A stretch of DNA of 64,000 bases from Corynebacterium rhinophilum (GTDB taxonomy: Bacteria > Actinomycetota > Actinomycetes > Mycobacteriales > Mycobacteriaceae). This document shows positions 7,890 through 16,838 of the stretch, piece after piece. Location of the stretch: positions 1-64,000 of the forward strand of contig NZ_JASPHQ010000016.1 of assembly GCF_030227225.1 (NCBI RefSeq). The letters run 5' to 3'. Under the pieces are notes generated by a model. That model had not been told where the DNA came from and did not search any database. It worked only from the letters and a program-made list of their open reading frames with translations. A program made the position numbers and the translations under genes. How positions within the stretch are numbered: the first letter of the stretch is position 1; each line of letters begins with the position of its first letter.

Positions 7890-9077
7890 ATGAGTGCCTT
7901 GGACGATGCCCCCGCAACCGGCAACAAGCTAGCCTGGAAGCAGACTGCCCAACAGCAAAAGATTGTGCCAAGCACCGTTACCAGCCTGGTCACCGTGGAA
8001 AGCCCGGCCGCCGATGTTGATCCGTGGGCGCGTGGCAATCGTCTGTGCAAGGACAGCTGGGGCTTGGTGATGCGGCGCGTGTGGGCAGATTTCTTCCACG
8101 ATGCCCTCATGGACCGCGCCGCCGCGATGACCTACTTCACCCTCATGGCCTTTGCCCCCACCGTCCTGGCGGCATATTCCATTGCCACGCTGATCTTTTC
8201 TTCGCGCCGGGGCGAAGTGGAGGCACTGACTGCGCAGTTCATCGATACGTACGTGCCCCGTTCTATGGCGGAGGAAGCCGGCACCATTGTCAGCTCCATT
8301 ATCGGATCCACAAGGGAGGGTACGTTTGCGCTGGTGGTCTCCGTAATGATTTCGCTATTCGCCGCCTCGGCGTATGTGCGGGCTTTTTCGCGTACCGCCA
8401 ATACGGTCTACGGACGGGTGGAAGGCCGCGGAACCATCCGCACATGGGCATTGATGTGGGCCATTACCGTGATCCTAGTCATCGGCGCGGTGGTGGTACT
8501 GTGTGCCAATTTATTGCGCGATACCGTCGTGGACAGCGTCATCGAGCCCGTGGCACTCCGGCTGGGGTTGCACGGCACAGTGGACTTTATCGGCGGCATT
8601 TTTATGCCCGTGTGGAATTGGTTGCGCTTCCCTATAACGGTCGTGGTGGCGCTGGCACTCATTGCCGTGTGGTACCACTTTGCACCCAACGTTCGACCTA
8701 GCCGCTTCCGCTGGATTACCTTGGGCTCGGTGGTAGCGCTTCTGACTAACCTGGTGGTGTGGGGCGTATTCTCCCTCTACATCAAGTATCTGGCCGGGGT
8801 GAGCATTTACGGGGCATTCGGTACGGTCATGGCGGTATTTATGACTGTCTGGCTGTCCAATACGATGCTGATTTTGGGTATCAAGATCGATGCGGAGGTC
8901 CTGCGCGCCAAGGAGCTACAGCTGGGGCTGCACGCCGAGCGCTATATTCAGGCCCCACCGCGCTCCGAATTCGCGGCGCAGCAGCAGGTGCGCGCGAAGA
9001 GGAAACTGGAAGAGCGCTCGGGGCGCATCTTTGCTGGTGCTACCCGCAGCGAGCACCGCACCCGCGCCGGGGAGTAG
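7890..9077 (+). CDS. YihY/virulence factor BrkB family membrane protein
   Basis: A 395-residue integral membrane protein. The YihY signature starts near residue 70 (RAAAMTYFTLMAFAPTVLAAYS). Further hydrophobic segments follow, giving about six membrane spans. They include TWALMWAITVILVIGAVVVL and a glycine-rich SIYGAFGTVMAVFMTVWLSN near the end, the most conserved part of the family. The last 60 residues are a charged cytoplasmic tail. The transported substrate or role is unknown; the family was once misnamed ribonuclease BN. I chose ATG 7890 over the long upstream extension, which overlaps luxS. Confidence 0.88.
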   Translation: MSALDDAPATGNKLAWKQTAQQQKIVPSTVTSLVTVESPAADVDPWARGNRLCKDSWGLVMRRVWADFFHDALMDRAAAMTYFTLMAFAPTVLAAYSIATLIFSSRRGEVEALTAQFIDTYVPRSMAEEAGTIVSSIIGSTREGTFALVVSVMISLFAASAYVRAFSRTANTVYGRVEGRGTIRTWALMWAITVILVIGAVVVLCANLLRDTVVDSVIEPVALRLGLHGTVDFIGGIFMPVWNWLRFPITVVVALALIAVWYHFAPNVRPSRFRWITLGSVVALLTNLVVWGVFSLYIKYLAGVSIYGAFGTVMAVFMTVWLSNTMLILGIKIDAEVLRAKELQLGLHAERYIQAPPRSEFAAQQQVRAKRKLEERSGRIFAGATRSEHRTRAGE

Positions 9078-9092
9078 TTTCTCCGGCGCGAA

Positions 9093-10610
9093 TTAGCGGG
9101 AAGCAACCTCTGCCATCAAGATCTCCTGCACCTGGCGGCGGCGCAGCTTGCCTAGCTGATCGGTGGGCAATTCCTCGCGCACCACGAAATGGCGCGGGAC
9201 CTTATAGCGGGCCAGGAGGCCGCGGCAGTGCTCGCGCAGCGCTTCCGCATCGAAGGTGGCGCCGGGGTGGAGCACCAGGCAGGCGGCAACGTCCTCGGAA
9301 CCATCGGCGCGCGGGACGCCTGCCACCGCTGCTTGGCCCACCGCGGGGTGGCTCAACAGTGCATGTTCCACCTCGCTGGGAAAGACGTTAAACCCACCGG
9401 TGATGATGACCTCTTTAATCCGGCCCACCAGCCGGAAATGGCCATCGGCCTCGCGCACCCCCATATCGCCGGTGCGCAGCCACTCGCCGTGGAATGCCTC
9501 CCGCGTGGCGGTGGGATTATCGAGATAGCCCGCAAAAACTTGGGGCCCGCGGGCGAGGATCTCACCGGGCGTGCCATCGGGTTGGCTGCGGTCCAGGTCA
9601 CCCGGATCCCCGATGCGCAGGTCGGTATCGGCAAGCGGCTTGCCGATGGTCCCCACGCGCCGCCCCTCACCAAGCGGGTTAATGGTCAGCACGGGTGAGG
9701 CCTCGGTGAGCCCGTAGCCTTCGACGAGCATGCCGCCGGTGCGGTCTTGCCAGGGCTCGATGATGCGCGCGGGCAGCGATGCAGCCCCGGAAATGGCGTA
9801 GCGTACTCCGCCCAGGTCCGCGGCTGGTTCAGCGGCCTGCTCGTTCATGGCGCGCTCATAAATGGTGGGAACACCCGGCATCCACGTCGGGCGGCGCTGT
9901 GCCAAGGCGCTGACCACGGCCGCGGGGCGCGGGGAAGGCAGCAGGACGATCTCGGCGGCGCAGCGCATCGCGAGCAAGACGCTCATGGTCAGTCCATAGG
10001 AGTGGAACATCGGCAGCGTGGCGAGGAAGCGCTCGTGGCCGGGGCGCAGATCGACCTGGGCCTCCAATTGGATGCAATTGGCGGCGAGGTTGTGGTGCGT
10101 GAGCACCACGCCCTTAGGCTGGCCGGTGGTGCCGGAGGTGTAGAGGATAAGTGCGGCATCGGCAAGCGCGGCCTGGCGGTGGGGAACTGGGGCGCCGGAG
10201 AGGGGAAGGTGCACCTCCAAAGACACGGGGATCACCGTGCTGGCCAGGCCATCGACCACGGCGGTGACCTGATCCCAGACCAGGGCGATGCTGGCGCCGT
10301 GGTGGGCAAAGAGCGGGGCCAGCTCGTGGGCGGTGTACTGAGGGTTATGTTCGACTACGACCGCGCCCAGGCGCAGCACCGCGAAAAAGGCAATGAGGTG
10401 CTGCGGGGAGTTGGGCAAGACCAGCGCTACCCGGTCGCCGGGGCGGATTCCCATCTCCCGCAGGGCGCCGGCGGCAGCGGCGATGCGGGTATCCAGCTCC
10501 GCGTAGCTCAAGGTCTCGCCGCCGAAAAATGTGGCGGGACGGTCGGGGAAGTTGGCTACTGCGGTGGCGAGGAAATCCGTCAGCGTGGCTTCGTACTCGA
10601 GGTCTGACAT
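9093..10610 (-). CDS. fadD: Acyl-CoA ligase (AMP-forming), short paralogue
   Basis: A 505-residue member of the ANL superfamily, likely a fatty acyl-CoA ligase that adenylates a fatty acid and loads it on CoA. The P-loop-like LYTSGTTGQPKGVVLTHHNL lies near residue 155, then EGYGLTEASP (A5), then the hinge RLVGRIKEVIITGGFNVFPSEVE and the C-terminal catalytic lysine region YKVPRHF. It is about 65 residues shorter at the N-terminus than its two neighbours. It lies 11 bases downstream of the next fadD in a minus-strand run. It carries two copies of the GCTTGCCGATG-type core in inverted orientation at 9627-9647. Confidence 0.88.
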   Translation of the reverse strand: MSDLEYEATLTDFLATAVANFPDRPATFFGGETLSYAELDTRIAAAAGALREMGIRPGDRVALVLPNSPQHLIAFFAVLRLGAVVVEHNPQYTAHELAPLFAHHGASIALVWDQVTAVVDGLASTVIPVSLEVHLPLSGAPVPHRQAALADAALILYTSGTTGQPKGVVLTHHNLAANCIQLEAQVDLRPGHERFLATLPMFHSYGLTMSVLLAMRCAAEIVLLPSPRPAAVVSALAQRRPTWMPGVPTIYERAMNEQAAEPAADLGGVRYAISGAASLPARIIEPWQDRTGGMLVEGYGLTEASPVLTINPLGEGRRVGTIGKPLADTDLRIGDPGDLDRSQPDGTPGEILARGPQVFAGYLDNPTATREAFHGEWLRTGDMGVREADGHFRLVGRIKEVIITGGFNVFPSEVEHALLSHPAVGQAAVAGVPRADGSEDVAACLVLHPGATFDAEALREHCRGLLARYKVPRHFVVREELPTDQLGKLRRRQVQEILMAEVASR

Positions 10611-10621
10611 GGTGGTTAATA

Positions 10622-12331
10622 CTAAGCCTTCTGTTTGAGGAGATCGAGGAGATCCTGCTGCACCATGCGGCGGCGGACCTTGCCCAGCTGGTCCGAAGCC
10701 AGCTCCTCAAAGTGGTAGAAGGTGCGCGGAACCTTGTAGCGGGTCAGGCGCTCGCGGCAGAAGGATTTGAGGCCTTCTGGGTCCAAAACGGCGCCATCGC
10801 GCAGGATGAGACAGGCGACGACGTCCTCGGAGCCATCCTTGCGCGGGCGGCCCACCACGGCGACCTCCTTGACATCTGGGTGCTTGCGCACCACCTCTTC
10901 GACTTCGGCCGGGTAGACGTTAAAGCCGCCGGTGATGATGATTTCCTTGATGCGGCTAACCAGCTTGACCCAGCCGTCCTCATCCATGGTGGCCATATCG
11001 CCGGTGCGGAACCAGCCGTTGTGGAAGGACTCCTCGGTGGCCTTTTCGTTATTGAAATAGCCCTGGAAAATCTGCGGCCCGCGAGCCAGCATCTCGCCCG
11101 GCTCGCCATCTGGCTGGGTTTCATCGAGGTTATCCGGGTTGCCAATGCGCACCTCGGTATCGGGAAAGGGCAGGCCCACATAGCCCGGGCGGCGGTTGCC
11201 GTTCATGGGGTTGCCAATAAGCACGGGGGAGGTCTCGGTCATGCCGAAGCCCTCCACGAGGCGGCCGCCGGTCATGGATTCCCAGCGCTCCATCACGTCA
11301 ACCGGCAGGGTAGCGGCGCCAGAGAACGCGTTGCTGATGCCGGCGAGATCCACGCCCTTGTCCTCGGCGGCGTCCATGATCTTCTCGTACAACGTGGGCA
11401 CGCCCGGCAGCCAAGTGGGAGTGTGCTTCTTAATGATGTCCATGATGAGCGGCATCTGCGGGGACGGAACCAAGATCAGCTCGGCGCCGAAGTAGATGCT
11501 GAGCACGCACAGCGTGGTCATGCCGTAGGCGTGGAAGAGCGGCAAGGCGGCGAGGAAGCGCTGCTCGGTGGCGTCCATATTCGTCAGCCAAGCCTCGCCC
11601 TGCACGCAGTTGGCGATGAGGTTGCCGTGCGAAAGTAACGCGCCCTTGGGCTTGCCGGTGGTGCCGGAGGTGTAGAGGATAAGCGCGATATCGTCCTGCG
11701 TGACCTTGGCAATCTCGAGGTCCTTGCCGTCGCCGCCGATGGCAGAACCGATAAGCGTGGACCAGGCCACGGTATTCGGGGCCGCGCCGGTCAGTTGCTC
11801 GCGCTTGGCGGCCAACGGCGGTAGGGGAATCCGGAGCGCGAGGCGCTTGAGTGGTGGCATCGCGTCGATCATGTTGACGGACACGATGGTCTCCAGCGGG
11901 GTGGTGGCGCGAATCTTTTCCAAGGTGGTGGCGGTTTTATCCCAGGCGATGACCACGCGCGCGCCGTGGTCCTGGAAAAGCCCCTCGAGTTCGTGAGCGG
12001 TGTAGAGGGGATTGTGCTCTACCGCGGTGGCTCCCAGCAGCTGGATGGCATAAAACGCCACCACGTGTTGGGGGCAGTTGGGCATGACGATGGCGACCCT
12101 ATCGCCAGGCCGAATGCCAAAGGCCTTAAGGCCCGCGGCGGCTGCGCGCACCTGTGCGTCTAGCTCCGCGTAGTTCTGCGTATTGCCAAAGAAGTAGGTA
12201 GCGGACTTATTCCCATTGATGCGGAGGTTATTGACGTAGTAGTCAACGATGGTTTTATCGCCATAATCAAGCGTGGCGGGGGTCCAGTCGCTGTAGTGCT
12301 TAATCCAGGCCCGGGATTCGTATGCAGACAC
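10622..12331 (-). CDS. fadD: Long-chain fatty acid-CoA ligase
   Basis: A 569-residue ANL-family ligase that activates long-chain fatty acids with ATP and CoA for beta-oxidation or envelope lipid synthesis. Motifs are LYTSGTTGKPKGALLSHGNL near residue 222, EGFGMTETSPVL, WFRTGDMATMDEDGWVKLV, and KEIIITGGFNVYPAEVEE followed by a C-terminal lysine segment. It is very similar along its whole length to the ligase at 12950-14668, including MSAYES at the N-terminus, which points to a tandem duplication with ogt between the copies. The order on the minus strand is fadD, ogt, fadD, fadD. Confidence 0.92.
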   Translation of the reverse strand: MSAYESRAWIKHYSDWTPATLDYGDKTIVDYYVNNLRINGNKSATYFFGNTQNYAELDAQVRAAAAGLKAFGIRPGDRVAIVMPNCPQHVVAFYAIQLLGATAVEHNPLYTAHELEGLFQDHGARVVIAWDKTATTLEKIRATTPLETIVSVNMIDAMPPLKRLALRIPLPPLAAKREQLTGAAPNTVAWSTLIGSAIGGDGKDLEIAKVTQDDIALILYTSGTTGKPKGALLSHGNLIANCVQGEAWLTNMDATEQRFLAALPLFHAYGMTTLCVLSIYFGAELILVPSPQMPLIMDIIKKHTPTWLPGVPTLYEKIMDAAEDKGVDLAGISNAFSGAATLPVDVMERWESMTGGRLVEGFGMTETSPVLIGNPMNGNRRPGYVGLPFPDTEVRIGNPDNLDETQPDGEPGEMLARGPQIFQGYFNNEKATEESFHNGWFRTGDMATMDEDGWVKLVSRIKEIIITGGFNVYPAEVEEVVRKHPDVKEVAVVGRPRKDGSEDVVACLILRDGAVLDPEGLKSFCRERLTRYKVPRTFYHFEELASDQLGKVRRRMVQQDLLDLLKQKA

Positions 12332-12401
12332 GCGCTACCCTTTCGTTTGGTAAAGAAAAATATTACAAAGGGCGAGTATACCCAGAACGTGAGGAAATCC
12401 T

Positions 12402-12929
12402 CTAGTTTTCTTCGAGTGTCAGCAAAAAACGCTTGATATCCAGGCCGCCGGCATAGCCACCGAGCGTTCCATCGCTGCGCAGCACGCGGTGGCAAGGCCG
12501 AATGATCGGCAGGGGATTGGCGCCGCAGGCGGTGCCGACCGCCCGGGTAGCAGCGGGACGCCCCACGGCGGCGGCGAGCTCGCCATAGCTTGAGACCTCG
12601 CCGTAGCCGATGGTGTCCAGTTGCGCGTGAATTTGGGCGCGAAATTCCGTCGTTGGCTCCGGGTTGAGCGGCAGGTCGAACTCGCGGCGGCGCCCGGCGA
12701 AATACTCCGCGAGCTGCTCCTGCGCCGCATCTAAGATGTCTGCACCGCGCTTGTCGATGCCCCCATTCACCACGCCGCTCACCTCGCCGCGAACCTGATT
12801 GGTTTCGCGGTGTCCCTTGCTTTCCTCGTCGCGACCCGACTGGATCGCGACGAAGTCGACGCGGGACAGTCCGTCTGCGTCTGCGGTGAGCAGCAGCGGG
12901 CCGATGGGAGTATCGATGGTGCGCAGCAT
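12402..12929 (-). CDS. ogt: Methylated-DNA-protein cysteine methyltransferase
   Basis: A 175-residue suicide repair protein that takes alkyl groups from O6-alkylguanine onto its own cysteine. The active site PCHRVLRSDGTLGGYAGG and the upstream GEVSSYGELAAAVGRP helix-turn-helix are intact. The N-terminal domain is short and contains a polar insertion of about 40 residues (from SGRDEESKGH to GIDKRGAD) not typical of the family, probably a loop. The gene lies between two fadD copies, 20 bases from the upstream one and 70 from the downstream one, so it is likely co-transcribed although unrelated in function. Confidence 0.93.
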   Translation of the reverse strand: MLRTIDTPIGPLLLTADADGLSRVDFVAIQSGRDEESKGHRETNQVRGEVSGVVNGGIDKRGADILDAAQEQLAEYFAGRRREFDLPLNPEPTTEFRAQIHAQLDTIGYGEVSSYGELAAAVGRPAATRAVGTACGANPLPIIRPCHRVLRSDGTLGGYAGGLDIKRFLLTLEEN

Positions 12930-12949
12930 GGTGGTGTGAACGCTAGTTC

Positions 12950-14668
12950 TTAGGCGTTCTTCTCTGCTTCGAGGCGGTTGATGAGGTCTTCTTGTACCTC
13001 GCGGCGGCGGATCTTGCCCATTTGGTCCTTGGCCAGTTCCTCGAAGTGGTAGAAGGTGCGTGGGACCTTGTAGCGGGTCAGGCGCTCGCGGCAGTACTCC
13101 TTGAGGCCTTCGGGGTCGAGCGCGGCGCCATCGGCAAGATCGAGGCAGGCCACGACATCTTCGGAGCCGTCCTCGCGCGGGCGGCCCACCACGGCGGCGT
13201 CGTCGACGCTGGGGTGCTCGCGCAGGATTTCTTCGACCTCGCCTGGGTAGACGTTGAAGCCGCCGGTGATGATGATTTCCTTGATGCGGCTGACCAGGCG
13301 GATGAAGCCGTCTTCTTCCATGATGCCCATGTCACCGGTGCGGAACCAGTCACCGTGGAAGGCGGTATCGGTGGCTTCCTGGTTATTGAGGTAGCCCTTG
13401 AAAATCTGCGGGCCGCGGGCCAGCACTTCGCCCTCAACGCCGTCCGGCTGGGTTTCATCCAGGTTATCGGGGTTGGCGATGCGCACCTCGGTATCCGGGA
13501 AGGGAATGCCCACGTAGCCGGGGCGTCGGTCAGTGCTCATGGGGTTACCTACGATGATTGGCGAGCACTCGGTTAGGCCATAGCCCTCTACGAGCAGGCC
13601 ACCGGTGGCGTTTTCCCACTTATTGACGGTCTCAGAAGGCAGGGTGGATGCGCCGGAGAAGGCTGCTCGCACGCCCTTGATGGGAACTTCTTGCTCCTCG
13701 GCGGCCTTGACGATGCGCTCGTACAAGGTAGGAACGCCCGGGACCCAGGTCGGGGTGTGCTTCTTCATCAGCTGCATGATGAGCGGGATCTGCGGCACGG
13801 GGAGAATGACCAATTCGCCGCCGATGAGCTGGGCCAAGGTGACGTTCATGGTCAGGCCATACGCGTGGAAGAAGGGCAGGGCGGCGAGCATGCGCTCTGG
13901 CTTATCGCCTAAGCCTGGCACCCAAGCCTTGCCCTGGAGCAGGTTGGATACGAGGTTGCCGTGCGAGAGCATCGCGCCCTTGGGTGCGCCGGTCGTACCG
14001 GAGGTGTACATCACCAGCGCGATGGTGTCCTTATCAATATCCTCCGGCGTCTTTATATCGCTGCCATTGCCGCCGATGGCATCACCAATCAGCGTTTCCC
14101 ACGGCACGGTATTTGGTGCCGGGGCAGAAAGCTGCTCGCGCTTGGCCTTGAGCGGGGGAAGCGGCAGGCGCAGCGCGGCGCGCTGCAGGGTGGGCATGGC
14201 GTTGATCATGTTGATGGACACGACCGTTTCCAGGTTGGTGGTAGCCCGCAGCTTCTCCAGGGTGGGGGCGGCCTTGTCCCAGGCGATGGCGATGCGCGCG
14301 CCGTGATCCTGGAAGAGGCCCTCAAGCTCGTGGGCGGTATAAAGCGGGTTGTGCAGCACAACCTGGGCGCCGAGCTTCAAGATGGCATAAAAGGCCGCGA
14401 TGTACTGCGGGCTATTGGGGGCAACGATGGCTACGCGGTCACCGGGGCGCACGCCAAAGGCCTTCAGGCCGGCTGCGGCGGCGCGCACTTGGCGGTCCAG
14501 CTCGGAATAGTTTTGGCTGCGTCCAAAGAAATACGTGGCTGACTTATCGCCATTGACCTTGAGGTTATTGTCAAACAGGTCCAACAGGGTGGTGTTGCCA
14601 TAGTCGAGGCTATGCGGCGTCCACTCCGGGTAATACTGGAGCCATGCCTTTGATTCATAAGCGGACAA
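12950..14668 (-). CDS. fadD: Long-chain fatty acid-CoA ligase
   Basis: A 572-residue acyl-CoA ligase, first in a four-gene minus-strand run. The ATP-binding motif MYTSGTTGAPKGAMLSHGNL, the A5 motif EGYGLTECSPII, the WFRTGDMGIMEEDGFIRLV region, the hinge KEIIITGGFNVYPGEVEE and the terminal YKVPRTFYHFEEL are all present. It is the close paralogue of the ligase at 10622-12331. It is divergent from mshA with a gap of about 65 bases. Substrate chain length cannot be told from sequence; long-chain is inferred from the family. Confidence 0.93.
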   Translation of the reverse strand: MSAYESKAWLQYYPEWTPHSLDYGNTTLLDLFDNNLKVNGDKSATYFFGRSQNYSELDRQVRAAAAGLKAFGVRPGDRVAIVAPNSPQYIAAFYAILKLGAQVVLHNPLYTAHELEGLFQDHGARIAIAWDKAAPTLEKLRATTNLETVVSINMINAMPTLQRAALRLPLPPLKAKREQLSAPAPNTVPWETLIGDAIGGNGSDIKTPEDIDKDTIALVMYTSGTTGAPKGAMLSHGNLVSNLLQGKAWVPGLGDKPERMLAALPFFHAYGLTMNVTLAQLIGGELVILPVPQIPLIMQLMKKHTPTWVPGVPTLYERIVKAAEEQEVPIKGVRAAFSGASTLPSETVNKWENATGGLLVEGYGLTECSPIIVGNPMSTDRRPGYVGIPFPDTEVRIANPDNLDETQPDGVEGEVLARGPQIFKGYLNNQEATDTAFHGDWFRTGDMGIMEEDGFIRLVSRIKEIIITGGFNVYPGEVEEILREHPSVDDAAVVGRPREDGSEDVVACLDLADGAALDPEGLKEYCRERLTRYKVPRTFYHFEELAKDQMGKIRRREVQEDLINRLEAEKNA

Positions 14669-14734
14669 TGCGTGACCTTTCGGTAGCGTAGGTTGTTGGC
14701 AGGGGCCAGTATAGCGCCGCTAAGATGGGTCACC

Positions 14735-16000
14735 ATGCGCATCGCCATGATTTCTATGCATACTTCCCCCATTGAGCAGCCTGGCTCCGGGGATGCCGGC
14801 GGAATGAACGTCTACGTTTTAAATATTGCCTGCCAATTAGCCCGGCTTGGCGTCGAGGTAGATGTCTATACCCGCGCTACTCGTCCCAGCCACAAAGAAA
14901 TCGTGGAAGTGGTCCCCAACCTGCGGGTGATCAACATTGTGGCAGGCCCCTTTGAGGGGCTAGAAAAAGAAGATCTACCTACCCAGCTGGCAGCTTTTTC
15001 CGGCGGCGTAATGCAATTTGCCAAGTGGCAGGGCAAAAAATATGACCTTATTCACTCCCATTACTGGCTTTCCGGCCAAGTGGGATGGCTGCTTCGCGAT
15101 CTATGGGGCATCCCCCTCGTCCACACCGCCCACACCTTGGCAGCGGTGAAAAACGCTTACCGCACCGCCGAGGACACCGTGGAATCAGAGGCGCGGCGCA
15201 TCTGCGAGCAGCAATTGGTGGATAATGCCGATCTCCTCGTGGTCAATACCGATCAGGAAGCCCGCGATTTGGCGGAGCACTACGATGTCGAGCGCGATAT
15301 CATCCGCGTGGTCTCCCCAGGTGCTGACGTGGGGCTATTCACCCCAGGTACCGACCGCAACACTGAGCGTTCCCGCCGCGAGCTGGGCATCCCGTTGCAT
15401 ACCAAGGTCGTGGCCTTTGTGGGGCGGCTACAGAAATTCAAGGGGCCCGAAGTTCTTATCCGCACCGCCGCCGAGCTGTGCCACCGCGAGCCCACCCGCG
15501 ATTTTAGGGTGCTCATCTGCGGCGGGCCATCCGGGGCCAATGCCTCGCCGGAGGCGTATAGGGAATTGGCGCGGGAGTTGGGCGTGCAAAAGCGCGTGCG
15601 CTTTTTAGGACCCCGCCCACCCGAGGAGCTGGTAGGTGTGTACCGCGCCGCGGATATCGTGGCGGTGCCCAGCTACAACGAGTCTTTTGGTCTGGTGGCG
15701 CTCGAGGCTCAGGCCTCTGGCACGCCGGTCGTCGCCGCGGCAGTGGGTGGGCTGCCCATCGCCGTCGTCGATGGCGAGACCGGGCTGCTGGTGCCGTCCC
15801 ACGATCCGAAGGACTGGGCGGATTCCTTGAGCCAGCTGCTTGATGATGACGCCCGGCGCATCGCCATGGGCGAGGCCGCCGTCGCGCATGCCGCGCGCTT
15901 TAGTTGGACCAACACGGCCCGAGAGCTGACGGAAATTTATGACGAAGCCCGGCAGATTCCCGTGCCGGACTGCCACCAACGTCGGGCGAAGGGAGACTAG
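14735..16000 (+). CDS. mshA: D-inositol-3-phosphate glycosyltransferase
   Basis: A 421-residue GT4-family retaining glycosyltransferase that joins N-acetylglucosamine from UDP-GlcNAc to 1L-myo-inositol 1-phosphate, the first step of mycothiol synthesis. It starts [12 protein letters not shown], has the GGMNVYV donor loop and [13 protein letters not shown] segments, and the C-terminal nucleotide-sugar site [21 protein letters not shown] with the EX7E glutamates. ATG 14735 is preferred over an upstream start at 14693, which adds residues outside the family. gpmA follows in the same direction 41 bases later. Confidence 0.96.
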   Translation: MRIAMISMHTSPIEQPGSGDAGGMNVYVLNIACQLARLGVEVDVYTRATRPSHKEIVEVVPNLRVINIVAGPFEGLEKEDLPTQLAAFSGGVMQFAKWQGKKYDLIHSHYWLSGQVGWLLRDLWGIPLVHTAHTLAAVKNAYRTAEDTVESEARRICEQQLVDNADLLVVNTDQEARDLAEHYDVERDIIRVVSPGADVGLFTPGTDRNTERSRRELGIPLHTKVVAFVGRLQKFKGPEVLIRTAAELCHREPTRDFRVLICGGPSGANASPEAYRELARELGVQKRVRFLGPRPPEELVGVYRAADIVAVPSYNESFGLVALEAQASGTPVVAAAVGGLPIAVVDGETGLLVPSHDPKDWADSLSQLLDDDARRIAMGEAAVAHAARFSWTNTARELTEIYDEARQIPVPDCHQRRAKGD

Positions 16001-16041
16001 CTTCACTGACGCGCCGGGCGGTTACGTGGCATGCTGGAGGC

Positions 16042-16788
16042 ATGACTAACGGAAAACTGATTCTTCTTCGCCATGGCCAATCCACCTGGAATGAATCCAA
16101 CCAATTTACTGGTTGGGTCGATGTTGATCTGACAGAAAAGGGTGAGGCAGAGGCCAAGCGCGGCGGCGAGCTGCTCGCGCAAGAAGGCATCCTGCCCAAC
16201 GTGCTGTACACCTCCTTGCTGCGCCGCGCCATCCGCACCGCAAATATCGCGCTGGATGCGGCCGACCGCCACTGGATCCCGGTCATTCGTGACTGGCGCC
16301 TGAACGAGCGCCACTACGGTGCGCTGCAGGGCTTGAACAAAGCCGAGACCAAGGAAGAATACGGCGAGGACCAGTTCATGGCATGGCGCCGTTCCTATGA
16401 CACGCGCCCACCCGAGCTTGCCGATGACGCCGAGTACTCCCAGGCAAACGACCCCCGCTACGCGGACCTGGACAAGGTCCCACAGACGGAGTGCCTGAAG
16501 GACGTAGTCGAGCGCTTCGTGCCTTATTTCGAGGAAGAGATTCTGCCGCGGGCCAAGAAGGGCGAGTCCGTCATGATTGCAGCGCACGGCAACTCCCTGC
16601 GCGCGTTGGTCAAGCACCTCGATGGCATTTCCGATGATGACATCGCCGGGCTGAATATCCCGACCGGTATCCCGCTGGTTTACGAGATCGCGGAGGATGG
16701 CTCCGTGGTCAACGAGGGCGGCACCTACCTGGACCCAGAGGCCGCCGAGGCCGGGGCCGCTGCCGTTGCCGCGCAGGGTGGCAAGTAA
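16042..16788 (+). CDS. gpmA: 2,3-bisphosphoglycerate-dependent phosphoglycerate mutase
   Basis: A 248-residue glycolytic enzyme that interconverts 3- and 2-phosphoglycerate through a phosphohistidine. The [18 protein letters not shown] active-site motif, the [15 protein letters not shown] substrate loop and the second histidine in [17 protein letters not shown] are all intact, and the length is normal. A strong hairpin terminator follows its stop at 16805, so it is likely to end its own transcript before senX3. Confidence 0.97.
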   Translation: MTNGKLILLRHGQSTWNESNQFTGWVDVDLTEKGEAEAKRGGELLAQEGILPNVLYTSLLRRAIRTANIALDAADRHWIPVIRDWRLNERHYGALQGLNKAETKEEYGEDQFMAWRRSYDTRPPELADDAEYSQANDPRYADLDKVPQTECLKDVVERFVPYFEEEILPRAKKGESVMIAAHGNSLRALVKHLDGISDDDIAGLNIPTGIPLVYEIAEDGSVVNEGGTYLDPEAAEAGAAAVAAQGGK

Positions 16789-16804
16789 CCCGCTACTGCA
16801 TATA

Positions 16805-16837
16805 AGTCCCCGGGGAGGTGCTCCCTGGGGACTTTCT
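16805..16837 (+). terminator. Hairpin terminator after gpmA, overlapping the senX3 leader
   Basis: AGTCCCCGGGGAG and CTCCCTGGGGACT form a 13-bp stem (one G-T pair) around a GTG loop, followed by TTTCT. It begins 17 bases after the gpmA stop and ends just before the ATG used here for senX3, so it could also act as an attenuator for senX3. Confidence 0.85.
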
Positions 16838-16838
16838 A

